DNA of 64,000 nucleotides, from assembly GCA_000711775.1 (NCBI GenBank), contig ARYC01000077.1:58812-122811 (forward strand), in the 5' to 3' direction. A program made the translations under genes and the position numbers. Below the pieces are notes generated by a model. It had not been told where the DNA came from. It saw only the letters and a program-made list of their open reading frames with translations, and ran no database searches. Positions 37,094 through 48,500 of this stretch are shown one piece after another. This DNA comes from Oxytricha trifallax (lineage: Eukaryota; Ciliophora; Spirotrichea; Sporadotrichida; Oxytrichidae). Positions within the stretch are counted from its first letter, which is position 1. Each line of letters starts with the position of its first letter.

Positions 37094-40000
37094 ATGAATG
37101 CTCCCTTACCAATCGAATATAATTATCTTTGTATTTTAATGTTATATTCAGAAATATATTTTTAATAAATGTTTTTTATAGTATTTATTTTATTATATGA
37201 CTTGAACAAATTAGAATATGACGATTAAGAAGTTGACCCATCTGACTGGAACTTAACAAGCGTGACAAATCCAAATTTGACTTATAAAATAGACTTTAAT
37301 GAAGTAATAGATTACTTTGACTATTGCAATCGTTACAAAGTCAAAAGCTCTTCCAAACAGAATTGTCTGGCCTATTTCGTTGAGTTTCAAACTTAATCAG
37401 GATAGGTTTAGGAAGATCTCGTGGCTGATTTCTACTTTTTAAGCTATTTAAAACGCAGATTTGGAGAAAAAATACAAGGAATTTCAGATGTATGCATAGA
37501 GTAGACTACCTAGTCTCTGCATTTAGTATGTATCAATAACAAATTCTATAAGAATGAGATAACTGGAGAGAATATCGAGTATGATGTCGATCAGTGCCTG
37601 GTCAGTAAAGTCAATGAACTCATGGACTAGGGAAAGCTCATATAACTCCTTGTTAAATTAATCAATTTTGTGCAGTAACTTCAGGAAGCTTTCTACTTTG
37701 AATACGAATTACAAAACCACAATATTTTCATAATTCAAGAAGCAGATGGCTCTTATAGTTTCAGCTTGATTAATTAGAAATTGCCCTTGCAATATAGAAT
37801 GGAATATGTGGGGCATTCAAAACCCCAAAACCCCTTAGTGAGGTTTATAAGTGCTTTGATTTGTAGGGTATAGTTGGGGTCTTATTGGGGTTAGTAGAGA
37901 AAACCAGTTTTTTATGAATTTAATGAATATTCAATGAGTATTACTGTACTTAATTCAAACAAATTTTATCTGCTTATCTTTGTGATACCTCTTGAATTTA
38001 GCAGCCTGTAGTTGTTCTAGTATATCATCCAATGATTATCGTGGATATGCTGGAGCTATAACGATGACCATCTCAACTATCTTCTTAATTTCATTGCATA
38101 ATTCATCTTGCTTAATATGTTTAGCAGCCAAACTTATTGATTATTTCTCATGTTTTGTTCCAAAGTATACATACTTTCCATATCGCACTCTAAGATAATT
38201 GCAGCTACCGCCCAAACATCCCATAATACAGAGCCATTAGTCCATTTCTCTCTTATAGGGAAGTATCCTGGAGTGCCTAAAACCTTAGCTAAAGTCACTA
38301 TCTCTTGTCTTATTACTCTGTTGAAATCTATGACTACTACTTCTAAAGGGCAGAGATTTAGCATTACATTTTCTGGCTTCAAATCTCTATGAACATACCC
38401 TAGATCATGGAGCTCCTTCACACCCTTAGTCATATCTGTGAGTATCTCATTCAAATCATCAGGATATCTATTATGGTAGAGATAATCTCTTAGAGTCATT
38501 TCAAACTTCTTGAGTCTCAAAGCAATAAAACCATGACCAAGTATAACTCCGTCGAGCTTAGCTAAGTTCTTGCATTACTTTTCTAAGCCTCTCTCAGTAC
38601 TATGTATTCATTTGCAAACTCATTTTAATATTGCTCGTTCTTAATGAGATACTTGAATGGATATACCTTGTATGCGAATTCATCAACAACTATAAGTTTT
38701 ACCTTGTTAGGTACGTCAATATTCAAGTAGTTTTCAATACAGCTGCTTATGTCGACTGCATTTAATGCAGGTATATACATTGCTCTCTCTTATAAGCATG
38801 CAATATACATACCATTTGCTGGTTGGTTCATTGACTCAAACCGCTTCTATCTCTTAAGTCTCTCCTACTGCTCTATTTGTGAATCAAGAGAGTTATTTTT
38901 TCTTTTAGCAGGTACAAGCTTTTAAGTTTCCTCATCTTTAATCAGGAATTCGCTTAGATGATGCTTTTGCATATGTCTCTTTACTTTAGCTGAGTGCGTA
39001 TAAGACTTCATGCAGGTAGTGCATTAGTATCTACCATCTACTTTATCATGCTTGAAGTAGATCTTAGCTCTACCAGAGTGTACCTCTTTGATGTGTCTCT
39101 TCAAGCTAGACTCAGTTGAGAAGAAATTTTAGCAGTCTTCACATTAAAATGTTTTAATTTTTTCTATTGGTTGCTGTTCCTTATCTTCCTCAACCAATTC
39201 AACTTATGTTTAAACTCCCATCTCAGCACTCTACTTCTTGTTTTAAACTTAAATTTTAAAGACCTCAGCTTCAAACTCTAGAGCTCTTAGCTCTACATCC
39301 TTTTCAATATAAATTACTTCTGGTTTCTTGGAAGAGCCAAAGTTGAGCAATGATTAACCTGTTCCAAGAGAAACTGCCTTACGATTTAAGTTAGCCGCCA
39401 TGTTTAAATTCAAATTTAAATTTCTATTATTAATAAGTAAAAACCTCACTGGCTATACTAACTTTGTATAGGAGCTGGCACTGCAACAACAATGGTTGAT
39501 CTTAGGTGTTAGACATCATATTTATACTTAGTTTATAACTATAAATTTTCTAATTTTATGCTTAATATTTTTATTTTGGTACCAACTGAGAAAAAATTCA
39601 GGTTGGTACTGGTACCAATTAGGTTTTGAACCATTTTGAAACTTTTCCATTAAAACCTCATTAGTTAAAAACTAGGTACTAATTAAGTATTGGTACTATT
39701 AAATTGGTACCAACTAAATTTAAACGAATTTAGTACCGGTACTAATCAAATTTAAACAAATTTAGTACTAATTTAATGGAACTAAATTGATAAAAATGGA
39801 GCTCCATCTCTGAAGTTTGTTACAGCTTCTGCCAGCTTTCTCCACGTATCTTACCAGGTTGACCTCCTGTAAGATGCCCATATTTAATACTTAGATTTTT
39901 AACAGTAGGATCCAGAACTCTATATATTAAAATTTGAAATTCAATAACAAGAGAAGGAACAAGGATGGAATCTATAAATACTGCAATGAAGAGGGTTGAA

Positions 40001-43000
40001 GCTTAAGAAATGATCTCAAGATTTAGAAGCAAGGAAGATCTCTATCGATACCTCACTTAGCATGGTAAGCATGTGAAATATACTCAATCATATGCTATAG
40101 TGGGTTTATTCCTTCCAACGATGGAAGGTACCAAAATTTCATTCTTAAAAGCTATACTCTGCGATGAGAAGAAAGCTTCAAAAACAGTGAAATAAAGTTG
40201 ATAGATATACCAAACTACCCAGAGATTTCAGTCACTAATCTCTACGAGGATGCGATGAAAGATGAAGAGGTGGTAGTTTATCTTCCTACCAAGAAACAAC
40301 TCTCTAACAAGCTTCCAGAAAGGAGCTTCTTCTTTGGAGTTCTTGGCACTTTAAGAGAGAGTTATCTCAGAGAGATCATTGAAGAAGCTCACAAAAAACG
40401 CTACTCTATTTCTCCTGAAGATTAAAAGAAGCAAGGCATACTAATAAGCGAGACCTGGCTCGCTGAGCTTAAGAAGCACCCATTCCTCTCTAGTAAGCTT
40501 TGATTCATAACTTTGTAGGGAAACCTGGAACTGGTATATTCCTAATGAAAGAGCATGCGAAGGTTCACAGAGAGAGAAAGTCATAGACTATTTATGAAGT
40601 GAGCAAAAGACTTTATAAAGATGTCTAAAAGCTAGAAGAAATGAACATAGATGCAGGAGCTGGCACAAAGAGAAGAAATATGGGTCCAAGCAAGCCTTAA
40701 GAAGAGGAGAAGAAAGAGAAGCCAAACCCCTTTATGGGCCAATTTAATATGTGAATATATTCATTCGTTTAAATCTAAAACTTATTTATAAACATTCATT
40801 CTTCCTTCTCTCGCACAAACTGTTGTCTTATCTACGCTTACTCTCTTACAGCTGCTTTGAATCAAGTCTACTGAATCGATAGGCAAGTCATGCATAAGAT
40901 GATACAGCAGCAGCTTCTTGTATCGAGTCTTGATTTAACTCCAGTAGAATTCTATTCCATTAAATTAAGGACTATAAGGAACGTTATAAACAGGAGTTAT
41001 ATTTAGGTCTTCATAAGCTTTCTTAGACTCCTTAGTCTTATGAACTGAAAGGTTATCAACAAACAGGATGATCTCTTGGTTGCTATACTTCTCTCTGAGC
41101 TTATGTAGGAACTCTATATACTACTCTCGCTTAATAGAGCGAGGGTGAATCACATAACTCTCTAAGCCTGAATCTTCACTTATACCAGCTAAAATTGCAT
41201 GGGTGACTACCTTCACTTTTTAGTCATAAACTTCTATATTATCATACTTCTTATACCATGACTTATTAATAAAAGTGTTGAAAGTAAACACAGCTTCATC
41301 TGCATGTATGAACTTGATGTTATTATCAATAGCTCTCTGCATTTAATCATATATATAGTTTAAATTATTACTATAAAATGGCACTGTAAAATCAATCACT
41401 CTCTTCACTCTGTTGACAGTCTTGAAAGTAATACCATTTCTTCTATAAATGTTGGCTATAGTCTAAGGAGAGATGCGCATATCAGGAAACTTGCGATGAA
41501 ACATTACAGCTCGCTAGTCTAGAGGAAAGTGTGCCCAATACTTTAAAGTCTTAGAGTCACAGAGGTAGTCAATATGGTGCTGTGAGAACTTTTATTTTCT
41601 AGCAGGATGCTTTCAAGTACCAGAATTAAAATGCTAAACAGCTAACATGCAGTGATACCTAACAGTAGAGGCACTCTTGTGTAAGAGCTTTGCAATAGCT
41701 GCATAATTCAATACTGGTTTGACTTAATCTATATTAATACTCGTACCATACCTAAGCTGAAGCAGTAAATCTAAATATTTCTCATCATAAATCGAGCCTA
41801 AATTTCGCTAATTTCTATTTCTCATTTTGTAAATAGACCTAATTTCTCTACTAACCCCAATAAGACCCCAACTATACCCTACAAATCAAAGCACTTATAA
41901 ACCTCACTAAGGGGTTTTGGGGTTTTGATTATTAATAAATCTACGAAGAAGCTGAGTATGAAATGAATGAAAAACTGTTAATTAAGAAAGTTATATTTCT
42001 TCTTTTCGCCTTGGCCACTGAAGATGGAGTCGATGAATACAAATAACTAAGGAAAATATTGATTTTATGGGACTAAAAGAAATTTCCACTGCCAAAGAAA
42101 CCATTGTAGCAAGAATTGCTTACTCTAACTATAAATTTAATAAAAAGCCTAGAATAAAATAAGCCAATACATCTGGGTCAAATTAAGGATTTACTTCAAA
42201 CTTTAGCATAACCTAATAACTAATAAGCCAGTACTTTAATTTCAATATAATATTTAAATGAATTTTATATTAGTACTGTTAACAATTAAAAATCTAATAA
42301 TATAAGCGAACTAGCGAAGGGAAAACGCAGAAGTATCCGAGATGAAAAAGCAAAATCAGGATAGCCATTGAATTTTAGTGATGCTGAGTCAAGTCAATTA
42401 GCTGAGGAAGATGACGATGGCAATAGTGATGATGATAACTAGGATGACTTTGGATGCGTTCCTGTAAATAACATAGATCACGACACTGTTCATATTAAAG
42501 TAATAGACGATGAACCCAAGTTTCATCAAAAGTCTTAACTCTTTATGATGGAAAATGACAGTGACCCAATAAACCCGAATAATGGTTATCAATCAGATGT
42601 AATGAAATCTTTACATATGCTTGGTGGGAGCTCTGGAGTGACTGTGAAAACTAATAGATTTATGGACCCAAGTAATGAGGGTTAACAGAGCACAATCATT
42701 CATGTGGATCAAATCAGGTTAAATGTTCAATCGAGCAGAGGAGCAGGCGGTTTAAATAGAAAAGGCACACTGCAAACAGATAGGGAGAGAAATGCAAGTG
42801 CTGATGACGTGGACGACGAAGAGGAGGAAGAAACTCCACCAAAGTATTTTAAAGGCAGCTAAGTAAAGAATGTTCTCACTTAAACTTCAAGCAGAGGAGA
42901 TAATTTAAGGCAAAGTGAAAGAGTTGGGATTGTTTCTTCAGATTTTAATGATAAAAAGAACAGTGTAAAGTACAAAAGCTTTGGATGCACTTTCATAGTT

Positions 43001-43945
43001 CGAAATGCGCACAGTGATAAAATAAATTGTCTGTGCAATTTAGTAAACGGTGCTTTTTTGTCAGGATCATCTGATAAGACTATAAAAGTATGGTATCCTC
43101 TTGAATAAAAACCGATTGGAGTACTCGAGGAAGATGAAGAAGTTACTTTAATGCTTCGTCTAGGCAAAACTAAACAAAATGATGTCACATTGCTCTATGT
43201 AGCAAAGAACGCTTTAAAATTCCTAAGTATAAAACAATAGAAATCAGTTTAACTTTTTAAATGTGACAAGGAAATTACTGCAATATCAAAAGTAAATTCT
43301 AATCCTAGTATAATAGCTCTAGGTCTCTCTAATGGTATAATTAAAGATTTTGATGTTAGAAATAAGCAGTAAATTAGATCAGTTAAGCTGCACTAAGGCA
43401 GTCCTGTAAATTCTATAATAAGTTAAGGAAAGTTCCTTATATCTTTATCTGACAACGGAACTATAGTTGTCTACGATTACCCAAATTAGTAGCTATATAG
43501 AGAACTTAAACTTTCTGAAGTCGGTATAAGAATGCCAACTTCTCTGCATTTAATAAAAGGAGATAGATTTCTAGCTCTAGCTGAGGAGCAAGGTATAACT
43601 ATCATTGATATAGAAAATTCATAGATAGCCAATCCAACAGTAGGAAACAAGAATATTTCATAGTTTGTCAAACTAACTTTACCTAATGAATCAGGCTAGA
43701 ACACCTTTTGTGGGATTTCCTCATCAGGACAGATAAAAATCTTTGCTGAAAGTGCAAGTGAATTTGAAGACGATTTAAAACACATAGAATGCCTTAAATA
43801 ACTTAATGGACATATAAACTAAGTAACAAACCTTATATAATTAACAAATGGAGCTATGGTGTCTTGCGGTGCTGATAAAAATCTCTGTTTGTGGGAGGAG
43901 AAAAAGAGTGCGAGCGCATGTGGTGCTTGCTGCTCTTTATTTTGA
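37094..43945 (+). CDS. Pseudokinase-like plus WD40 protein, gene interrupted by a TBE
   Basis: ATG at 37094 (MNAPLPIEY), TGA at 43943-43945. A probable short IES around 37115-37195 precedes DLNKLEYDDQEVDPSDWNL. The first 350 residues look like a degenerate protein kinase: YELQNHNIFI sits where HRDLKPxNI would be, without the catalytic aspartate. A 4131-base IES holding a TBE follows, then a linker and an acidic region (AEEDDDGNSDDDNQDD). WD40 blades come next: SDKINCLCNLVNGAFLSGSSDKTIKVW near 43020-43090 and INQVTNLIQLTNGAMVSCGADKNLCLW near 43830. The last residues are CGACCSLF, a possible prenylation/palmitoylation signal. Frame is continuous once the TBE-containing IES is removed. No ortholog recognised. 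Confidence 0.75.
37818..37902 (+). repeat. TBE left terminal inverted repeat, 85 bp
   Basis: Starts with CAAAACCCCAAAACCCC and continues TTAGTGAGGTTTATAAG; identical to the complement of 41843-41927. The match ends at AGAGAAA, where the left side continues ACC and the right TTA. Confidence 0.95.
37955..39401 (-). pseudogene. TBE 57 kDa zinc finger/kinase ORF, frameshifted
   Basis: Start ATG at 39399-39401 (MAANLNRKAVSLG), stop TGA at 37955-37957. Two C2H2 zinc fingers (FQCEDCQNFF...KRHIKEVH near 39140; YQCTTCMKSY...KRHMQKHH near 39020) are followed by a kinase-like domain: YVHRDLKPENVML near 38390, DFNRVIR in place of DFG, GTPGYFP and WDVWAVAAIILE. This matches the 57 kDa protein of TBE transposons. 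The frame breaks near 38600, between NEYIVLRE and KNLAKLDGVILGHG, and again near 38130, before AAKHIKQDELC. As read, the protein cannot be made without correction. Its exact role in TBE biology is not known to me. Confidence 0.85.
39402..39964. promoter_or_regulatory. TBE divergent intergenic region with GGTACC palindromes
   Basis: About 560 bases between the divergently oriented 57 kDa and 22 kDa ORFs. From about 39580 to 39785 the palindrome-like words TTGGTACCAA and TTAGTACCGGTACTAA recur at least five times in an AT-rich context, with partly repeated AAATTTAGTAC units. A bidirectional promoter is expected here by position; the repeated palindromes could bind a dimeric protein, which is inference. 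Confidence 0.5.
39965..40754 (+). pseudogene. TBE 22 kDa ORF, two frameshifts
   Basis: ATG at 39965 (MESINTAMKRVEAQEMISRF), final TGA at 40752-40754. The frame runs to KASKTVKQS and then meets TGA at 40199. Similar-quality sequence resumes in another frame (LIDIPNYPEISVTNLYED) to about 40500, and a third frame carries NFVGKPGTGIFLMKEH to the end (KEKPNPFMGQFNM). Two small indels therefore separate three coding blocks. It converges on the transposase stop with a gap of six bases. The 22 kDa TBE protein has no known enzymatic activity, and nothing here adds one. Confidence 0.8.
40761..41825 (-). pseudogene. TBE 42 kDa DDE transposase with one in-frame TGA
   Basis: Tc1/mariner-superfamily transposase. 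ATG at 41823-41825 (MRNRNQRNLGSIYDEKYLD), terminal TGA at 40761-40763, giving 354 residues, the size expected for the TBE 42 kDa protein. An N-terminal HTH-like region (YAAIAKLLHKSASTVRYH) is followed by the catalytic triad: first D in FIHADEAVFTF near 41310, second D in ILFVDNLSVHK near 41060, and E in YSPQFNGIEFYW near 40945. Codon 71, at 41613-41615, is TGA (NSGT-stop-KHPARK), the only stop of this genetic code. The rest of the frame is intact. This copy is probably non-functional unless the stop is read through. Confidence 0.92.
41843..41927 (-). repeat. TBE right terminal inverted repeat, 85 bp
   Basis: Reverse complement of the left repeat, ending GGGGTTTTGGGGTTTTG directly before the ATT target duplication. 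Confidence 0.95.
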
Positions 43946-44090
43946 CTATAGTTATCTTAAAATTCTAAAATTGGTATTTATTTATCAATTATTATAAACT
44001 ATTCTCTAAAATACTTAATAATGATGCCACAATTTGAATTCCTGATAAAAATTCAATATTTTAAGAAATTAATTAATGTTAAGTTGATTT

Positions 44091-45393
44091 TCAAAGATTT
44101 TAAATAAAGAAAGGCCCAGGGTCATTTTTGACTGTAGCATGAGCTTTCTAGGCCTTGCCATTCTCTAATTTCAAATTATCCTCTTTGTTACAAACATAAA
44201 ACTCTTCTTGTCCTACTCTACTACTTTTTAATCCCTTTATAAATTATGCATATTTTGGCCATATTTTAGAGTTAACATAAACTTGCCCTACTATTACATT
44301 TTCCTTAGAACTGTCATAAACGTAAATTGTATAGGTTCCCTAAATAAAAGCATTTAAATCTCTGCTTATTTATCCCAAAATTTGTTCCCGTTTCTTTTCA
44401 AATATCGAACGTACAATGTAGAAACTTATAGGCTTTGAGTTTGGTGGAAGGTCCGGGTTGTCTAAATATTTTCTTTATCTAATTTCTAAGTTATGATTAG
44501 GTTAATGCTATATTTATCTGTGCTCAACTCTCTCTTTCATTTATTCGTTATTACTGTTGTTTTAAAAGGAAGAATATGATTCATTTAGCTCATTTTTAAG
44601 ATGATTTGGATTGTATTTTTCTTCCTCTATGCTTTCAGCTTATCTTTACTTATTGTTAAATTTGCTAGATTAGTTGCATTACTGAATTTCAACCTCATAT
44701 AAAAATGTAAATAAAAGTTAAATTATAAAATTTATTTTAATTAGAGGTATCAATCTAAGAAATTCTCTCTTTGATTTATCTACTTGCTTATTATTCCAAG
44801 TGCATGTAACCTTCTTCTGCAGAACTCTACAATTAATTTTCATCATTAATTCTCATATGTTTATCCATAAATTCTTTCTCAAAACCTTTAGCCATCTACT
44901 ATCTATTAATTTCTTGTGCTCTGCTTTTACTATGATATACCTTGTGAATAATTTAATCGTTAGTCATTTGAATCATATTTATTGCAGTGTCTATGGTAAC
45001 CAGCCTAGTTTTATCTGTGGAATATTTCGTTTCCTCAAAATTGACCAGTTTAATCTGTTCCAGCAATAAAAGCATATTGTACACATACTACAGCAATTTT
45101 AAAACCTACTGGCATCTTTGATCTTAGGCTTACGCGAAGTTATTCAAAAACTGTTTGATATCACACTCCTCAACCGTAAATTTATTCTGTTAAATGTATC
45201 TATGAGAGAGGAACAAGATTTGAGCTTGTTATTTTTACTCAATTGGCAGATGTTCTATGTTTTACATGAGGAATTTCAGCTCATTTTATGATCTGTCATA
45301 GCCTACTGATTACCTTTGCTATAGGGGTGGGGCTATGTGATTGAGAGAGACTTATAAGTTGTCTAGCAGGGTGTTCAAGAATTCGTTTTGCAT
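44091..45393 (-). CDS. Unknown protein, Q-rich, partly helical
   Basis: Start ATG at 45391-45393 (MQNEFLNTLLDNLQVSLNH), stop TGA at 44091-44093 (PGPFFIQNL). The N-terminal two thirds, to about 44760, is rich in Q, L and charged residues and probably alpha-helical (EQIKLVNFEETKYSTDKTR, MAKGFEKEFMDKHMRIN). After an AT-rich interruption near 44690-44760 and a Q-rich stretch, the C-terminal part, from about 44450, is more beta-like: KPISFYIVRSIFEKKREQIL, GTYTIYVYDSSKENVIVGQVYVNSKIWP. I recognise no family. Its stop lies 145 bases from the stop of the WD40 gene on the other strand. Confidence 0.65.
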
Positions 45394-45511
45394 TTATCGG
45401 AATATTTATTGATAATAATTATAACAATTTATCAATTTTATAGATTATACATCATTAGTCAAAGATTAGACTAGTAATAGGAAGAATATTTTTAAATTAA
45501 GAATTATTAAA

Positions 45512-48500
45512 TCAATTACTTAAGCTATCTTCCAGACTATTTTGATAATGATTTTACTATTCAACCATTTCTTCATCATTAATATCTCCTATTGAATTAT
45601 TATCATTATAAACATTTGCCTATTGGTGTTTCTTTGTTTTGTTATACTGATTTATTGTTTAATTATTTGCATTATTGCTGCTGTCTTCATTTATCTGAAA
45701 TTCCATTTCACCAATCAAATCATCCAAATTGTTATTTTAATCTTCACACTATTCTTAATTTTATTCCTCCATCTCATAATCGTAATCACTGTCATTATTA
45801 TCCCTATCATGACTTTTTGACTATTTTATGTTGTTTTGTTGTTAATTCACATGCTAAATAGGATTGTAATTTTGATTTTAATTTGCGAATATCATTTTGG
45901 ACATTTTCTTACTGAACTCTTAGGACTTAAGCTTTGCATGTCTTATGACATTTATTGGTAGTCCTGCCATCTTTGCCACATTTAAATCCTAAAAATAAGA
46001 AAATAGTATATATTTATGAATAATAAATTTATCTATATTTCCTAATTTGGTCAAGTCAAAGAAAAATATTATGCATTAATAAGAAAAATTGGTATTAATA
46101 ATTACATAGGGTTTTGATTCATACCAAAGCTTTGTGGACAATCGCCTTCGATAAATTTATAGAGAAATTCGATCCTGTCCTATTCAGTCTCACTTTACTT
46201 GCAAGCCATATGATAAGATTTGATTCCCTCCACATCTCTGAATTTGTCCAAGAGCAAATGGTAGTGAGTTGAGAACAAAGACCTGCATTTTATGTAATTT
46301 GTGAGATAATTCAACACTGCATGAGCTATAGAGTATCCATCAAAAGTTGAAGTACCTCGACCTAGCTCATCTAAAATAGCTAGAGACTTGAAAGTAGCAT
46401 TCTTGAGAATAGTGTTGGTCTCTTCCATTTCTACAAAGAAAGTACTCTTGCCTTCTAAAATACGATCAGAAGCGCCTATTCGAGTAAAAATTCTATCTAC
46501 TGGAGTTAAAATGCAGGATTCTGCAGGAACAAAGCACCCAATTTAAGCCAAAATAACAGCTAAGCATGTTTATCTTAGAAGTGTAGATTTACCGCCCATA
46601 TTAGGTCCAGTTACAAGGAGTATTCGTGTATTACTTTTGGAATTATTTATTAAAGTATCATTAGGCACGAATTTTTTTTGTTACTTCTCGCTCTTTTGAG
46701 CTTGCTTCAAGTCTATGCAAGGATGTCTCATTTGTCTCAATTCAAGATAAGCTTTTTTTCTGTATCTACCTTCATATTTAAGAAACTAAGGCCTACACAT
46801 AGGCGCTTAATGCTAGCTTGCTATAGCTAAAGAAGTGAGGCAATCCAATTCAGCCATGACCATTACTGCTTAATCCCAGTATGATCTGTTATCATAGAAT
46901 CTTTGAAATAGTGCATAGACAAAGGGTATTATTGCTTCTTTGAGCTCTTCTTCTAGTTCTTCAAGCTCCTCAATCATTTCTTTAAGTTAAGGAGTCTGGA
47001 ATCTTTAAAACCCATTTTTATTTGATGTTAACTCAAATTCTTTTGGCTTCTTGTTCCCATCTACCAACTCAAGAGGAACTTCAATTTCATAGCGAAATTT
47101 GGAATGAGTGAAGCCTATCCTATCTTTAGTAAAAATTAAATAAAGCTTACTGATCTATTTGTTTTTTGAATCTGCCTTCGTTAATCTTCAAAATCTGTTC
47201 TCTGATCTGCTTAAGATAATCATCTAATTGCTACTTCATTTTTGTTACTTTTGCATTTGTATCGTCAAACTGCTTGCTCAAGCCTTCGTGAGGTTCAGGG
47301 ATAAATTCCTTTTCACTCCCTGAAACCTTTTTCCACACTATCAAATACTCAAACTCTTCAATTAATTTTCCAAGAGAGGGTATTAGGCCGTTAGGGTCTT
47401 AATCTGACTTTATAGTGAGAAGTTTGTCTAATCTGTAAGATTTCAAACTAAATCAATTTTTTAGATCAACTAAAGGTTGTAAAAGCCTTGGCATTTCCTT
47501 GAAATTTCTCAATAAAAACTTAAATTCAAGGGAATACATAAATTTAACAGTAAAATTACTATTACTAAAATAAAGGCATTTTAATCAATCATAAAAAAAT
47601 TCATAAAATAATTGACTTAAATAGATCATAAACTTAAGAAATATATTAGCTAATATTTTAGATTTTATTTAGATTTAATTTACGAATTTATCTTTAATTA
47701 TTTGTATTCTAAATACTAAGAAAAAATAAAAATTATGAAACACATTTATATTTTCATAAAAATATATAAAATAAATATTTGCTTTACTTTCAAATTTAAA
47801 ACTAATAAATCAATAAACTTTGAGTATTTTTCCCCTCTAAATTCTTTTAACTTTCGAAATTATATATTCTCAAAGATCTGAGGTCTTTGTATCTATCTAA
47901 CACTATACCTATATATTTAGTTAAGGTACCTGTCTAAATCAGGCATCTTGGAGATATTATCTCTAAATTCATGCAAATATGTAGTATCCTAAATTAAATC
48001 TTCTATCGCATCCAATCTATCATTTATCTTATCAATATCCATTAAAGGAGCTAGTAACCACTTTTTCAGTAGTCTATTACCAAAATCAGTTTTTGTATGA
48101 TTTATGAAGTCGAATAGAGTCGCCTAAGAGGTGTTAGGTTTTTATAGGATGACCTATTGATCTTTCTATAGGTTTGGATTAAATCTTTCAAATTTCTTTT
48201 CAATTTAGAGCTAAGTAGTACTTTCTACAGGTATTAGTTCTAATTATTCAATGGCAGCACTATCTAAAATCATGAATTCAGCAGAATATTCCATAGATTT
48301 TGGTTCGAAGAGTTGGTATCTAAATAGTTTCAAACATGAGGTAGCTAGTAAATGATTTTCAAGGAACTTTATGGCAATACCAAAAGCTTGAAGTGCCAAA
48401 ATCTTTGAGTCTTATCTTAACTTTTTTAAAACCTCAAAGTCATCAATACTTTTCTTTTCTTCTTAAATATATTTTTCAAAGGTAGTCACCGTCCTTAGAG

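Larger units (their letters stand above)
37818..41927. mobile_element. Telomere-bearing element (TBE) transposon, 4110 bp
   Basis: Both ends are 17 bases of telomeric repeat (CAAAACCCCAAAACCCC) that open 85-base inverted repeats identical by eye. The element is flanked by ATT at 37815-37817 and 41928-41930, a three-base target duplication fitting the AnT site known for TBEs. It has the classical TBE gene set: 42 kDa DDE transposase (minus), 22 kDa ORF (plus), and a 57 kDa zinc finger/kinase ORF (minus). In Oxytricha these elements are removed by the thousand during development, and their transposases are implicated in genome rearrangement. All three ORFs are damaged in this copy, though the ends are intact. 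Confidence 0.96.
37803..41933. other. 4131 bp IES that contains the TBE, pointer AATA
   Basis: AATA is at 37803-37806 and 41934-41937. Deleting one copy plus the intervening 4131 bases joins LPLQYRME to QIYEEAEYEMNEKL in frame. Only 11-14 bases of non-transposon DNA lie between each pointer and the transposon's target duplication. The IES is therefore essentially the transposon itself. Confidence 0.85.

Noticed and set aside
44800..45861. Plus-strand frames rich in F, I, Y and C
   Set aside because: Antisense shadows of the Q/N-rich minus-strand genes (unknown gene and MSH6 tail).
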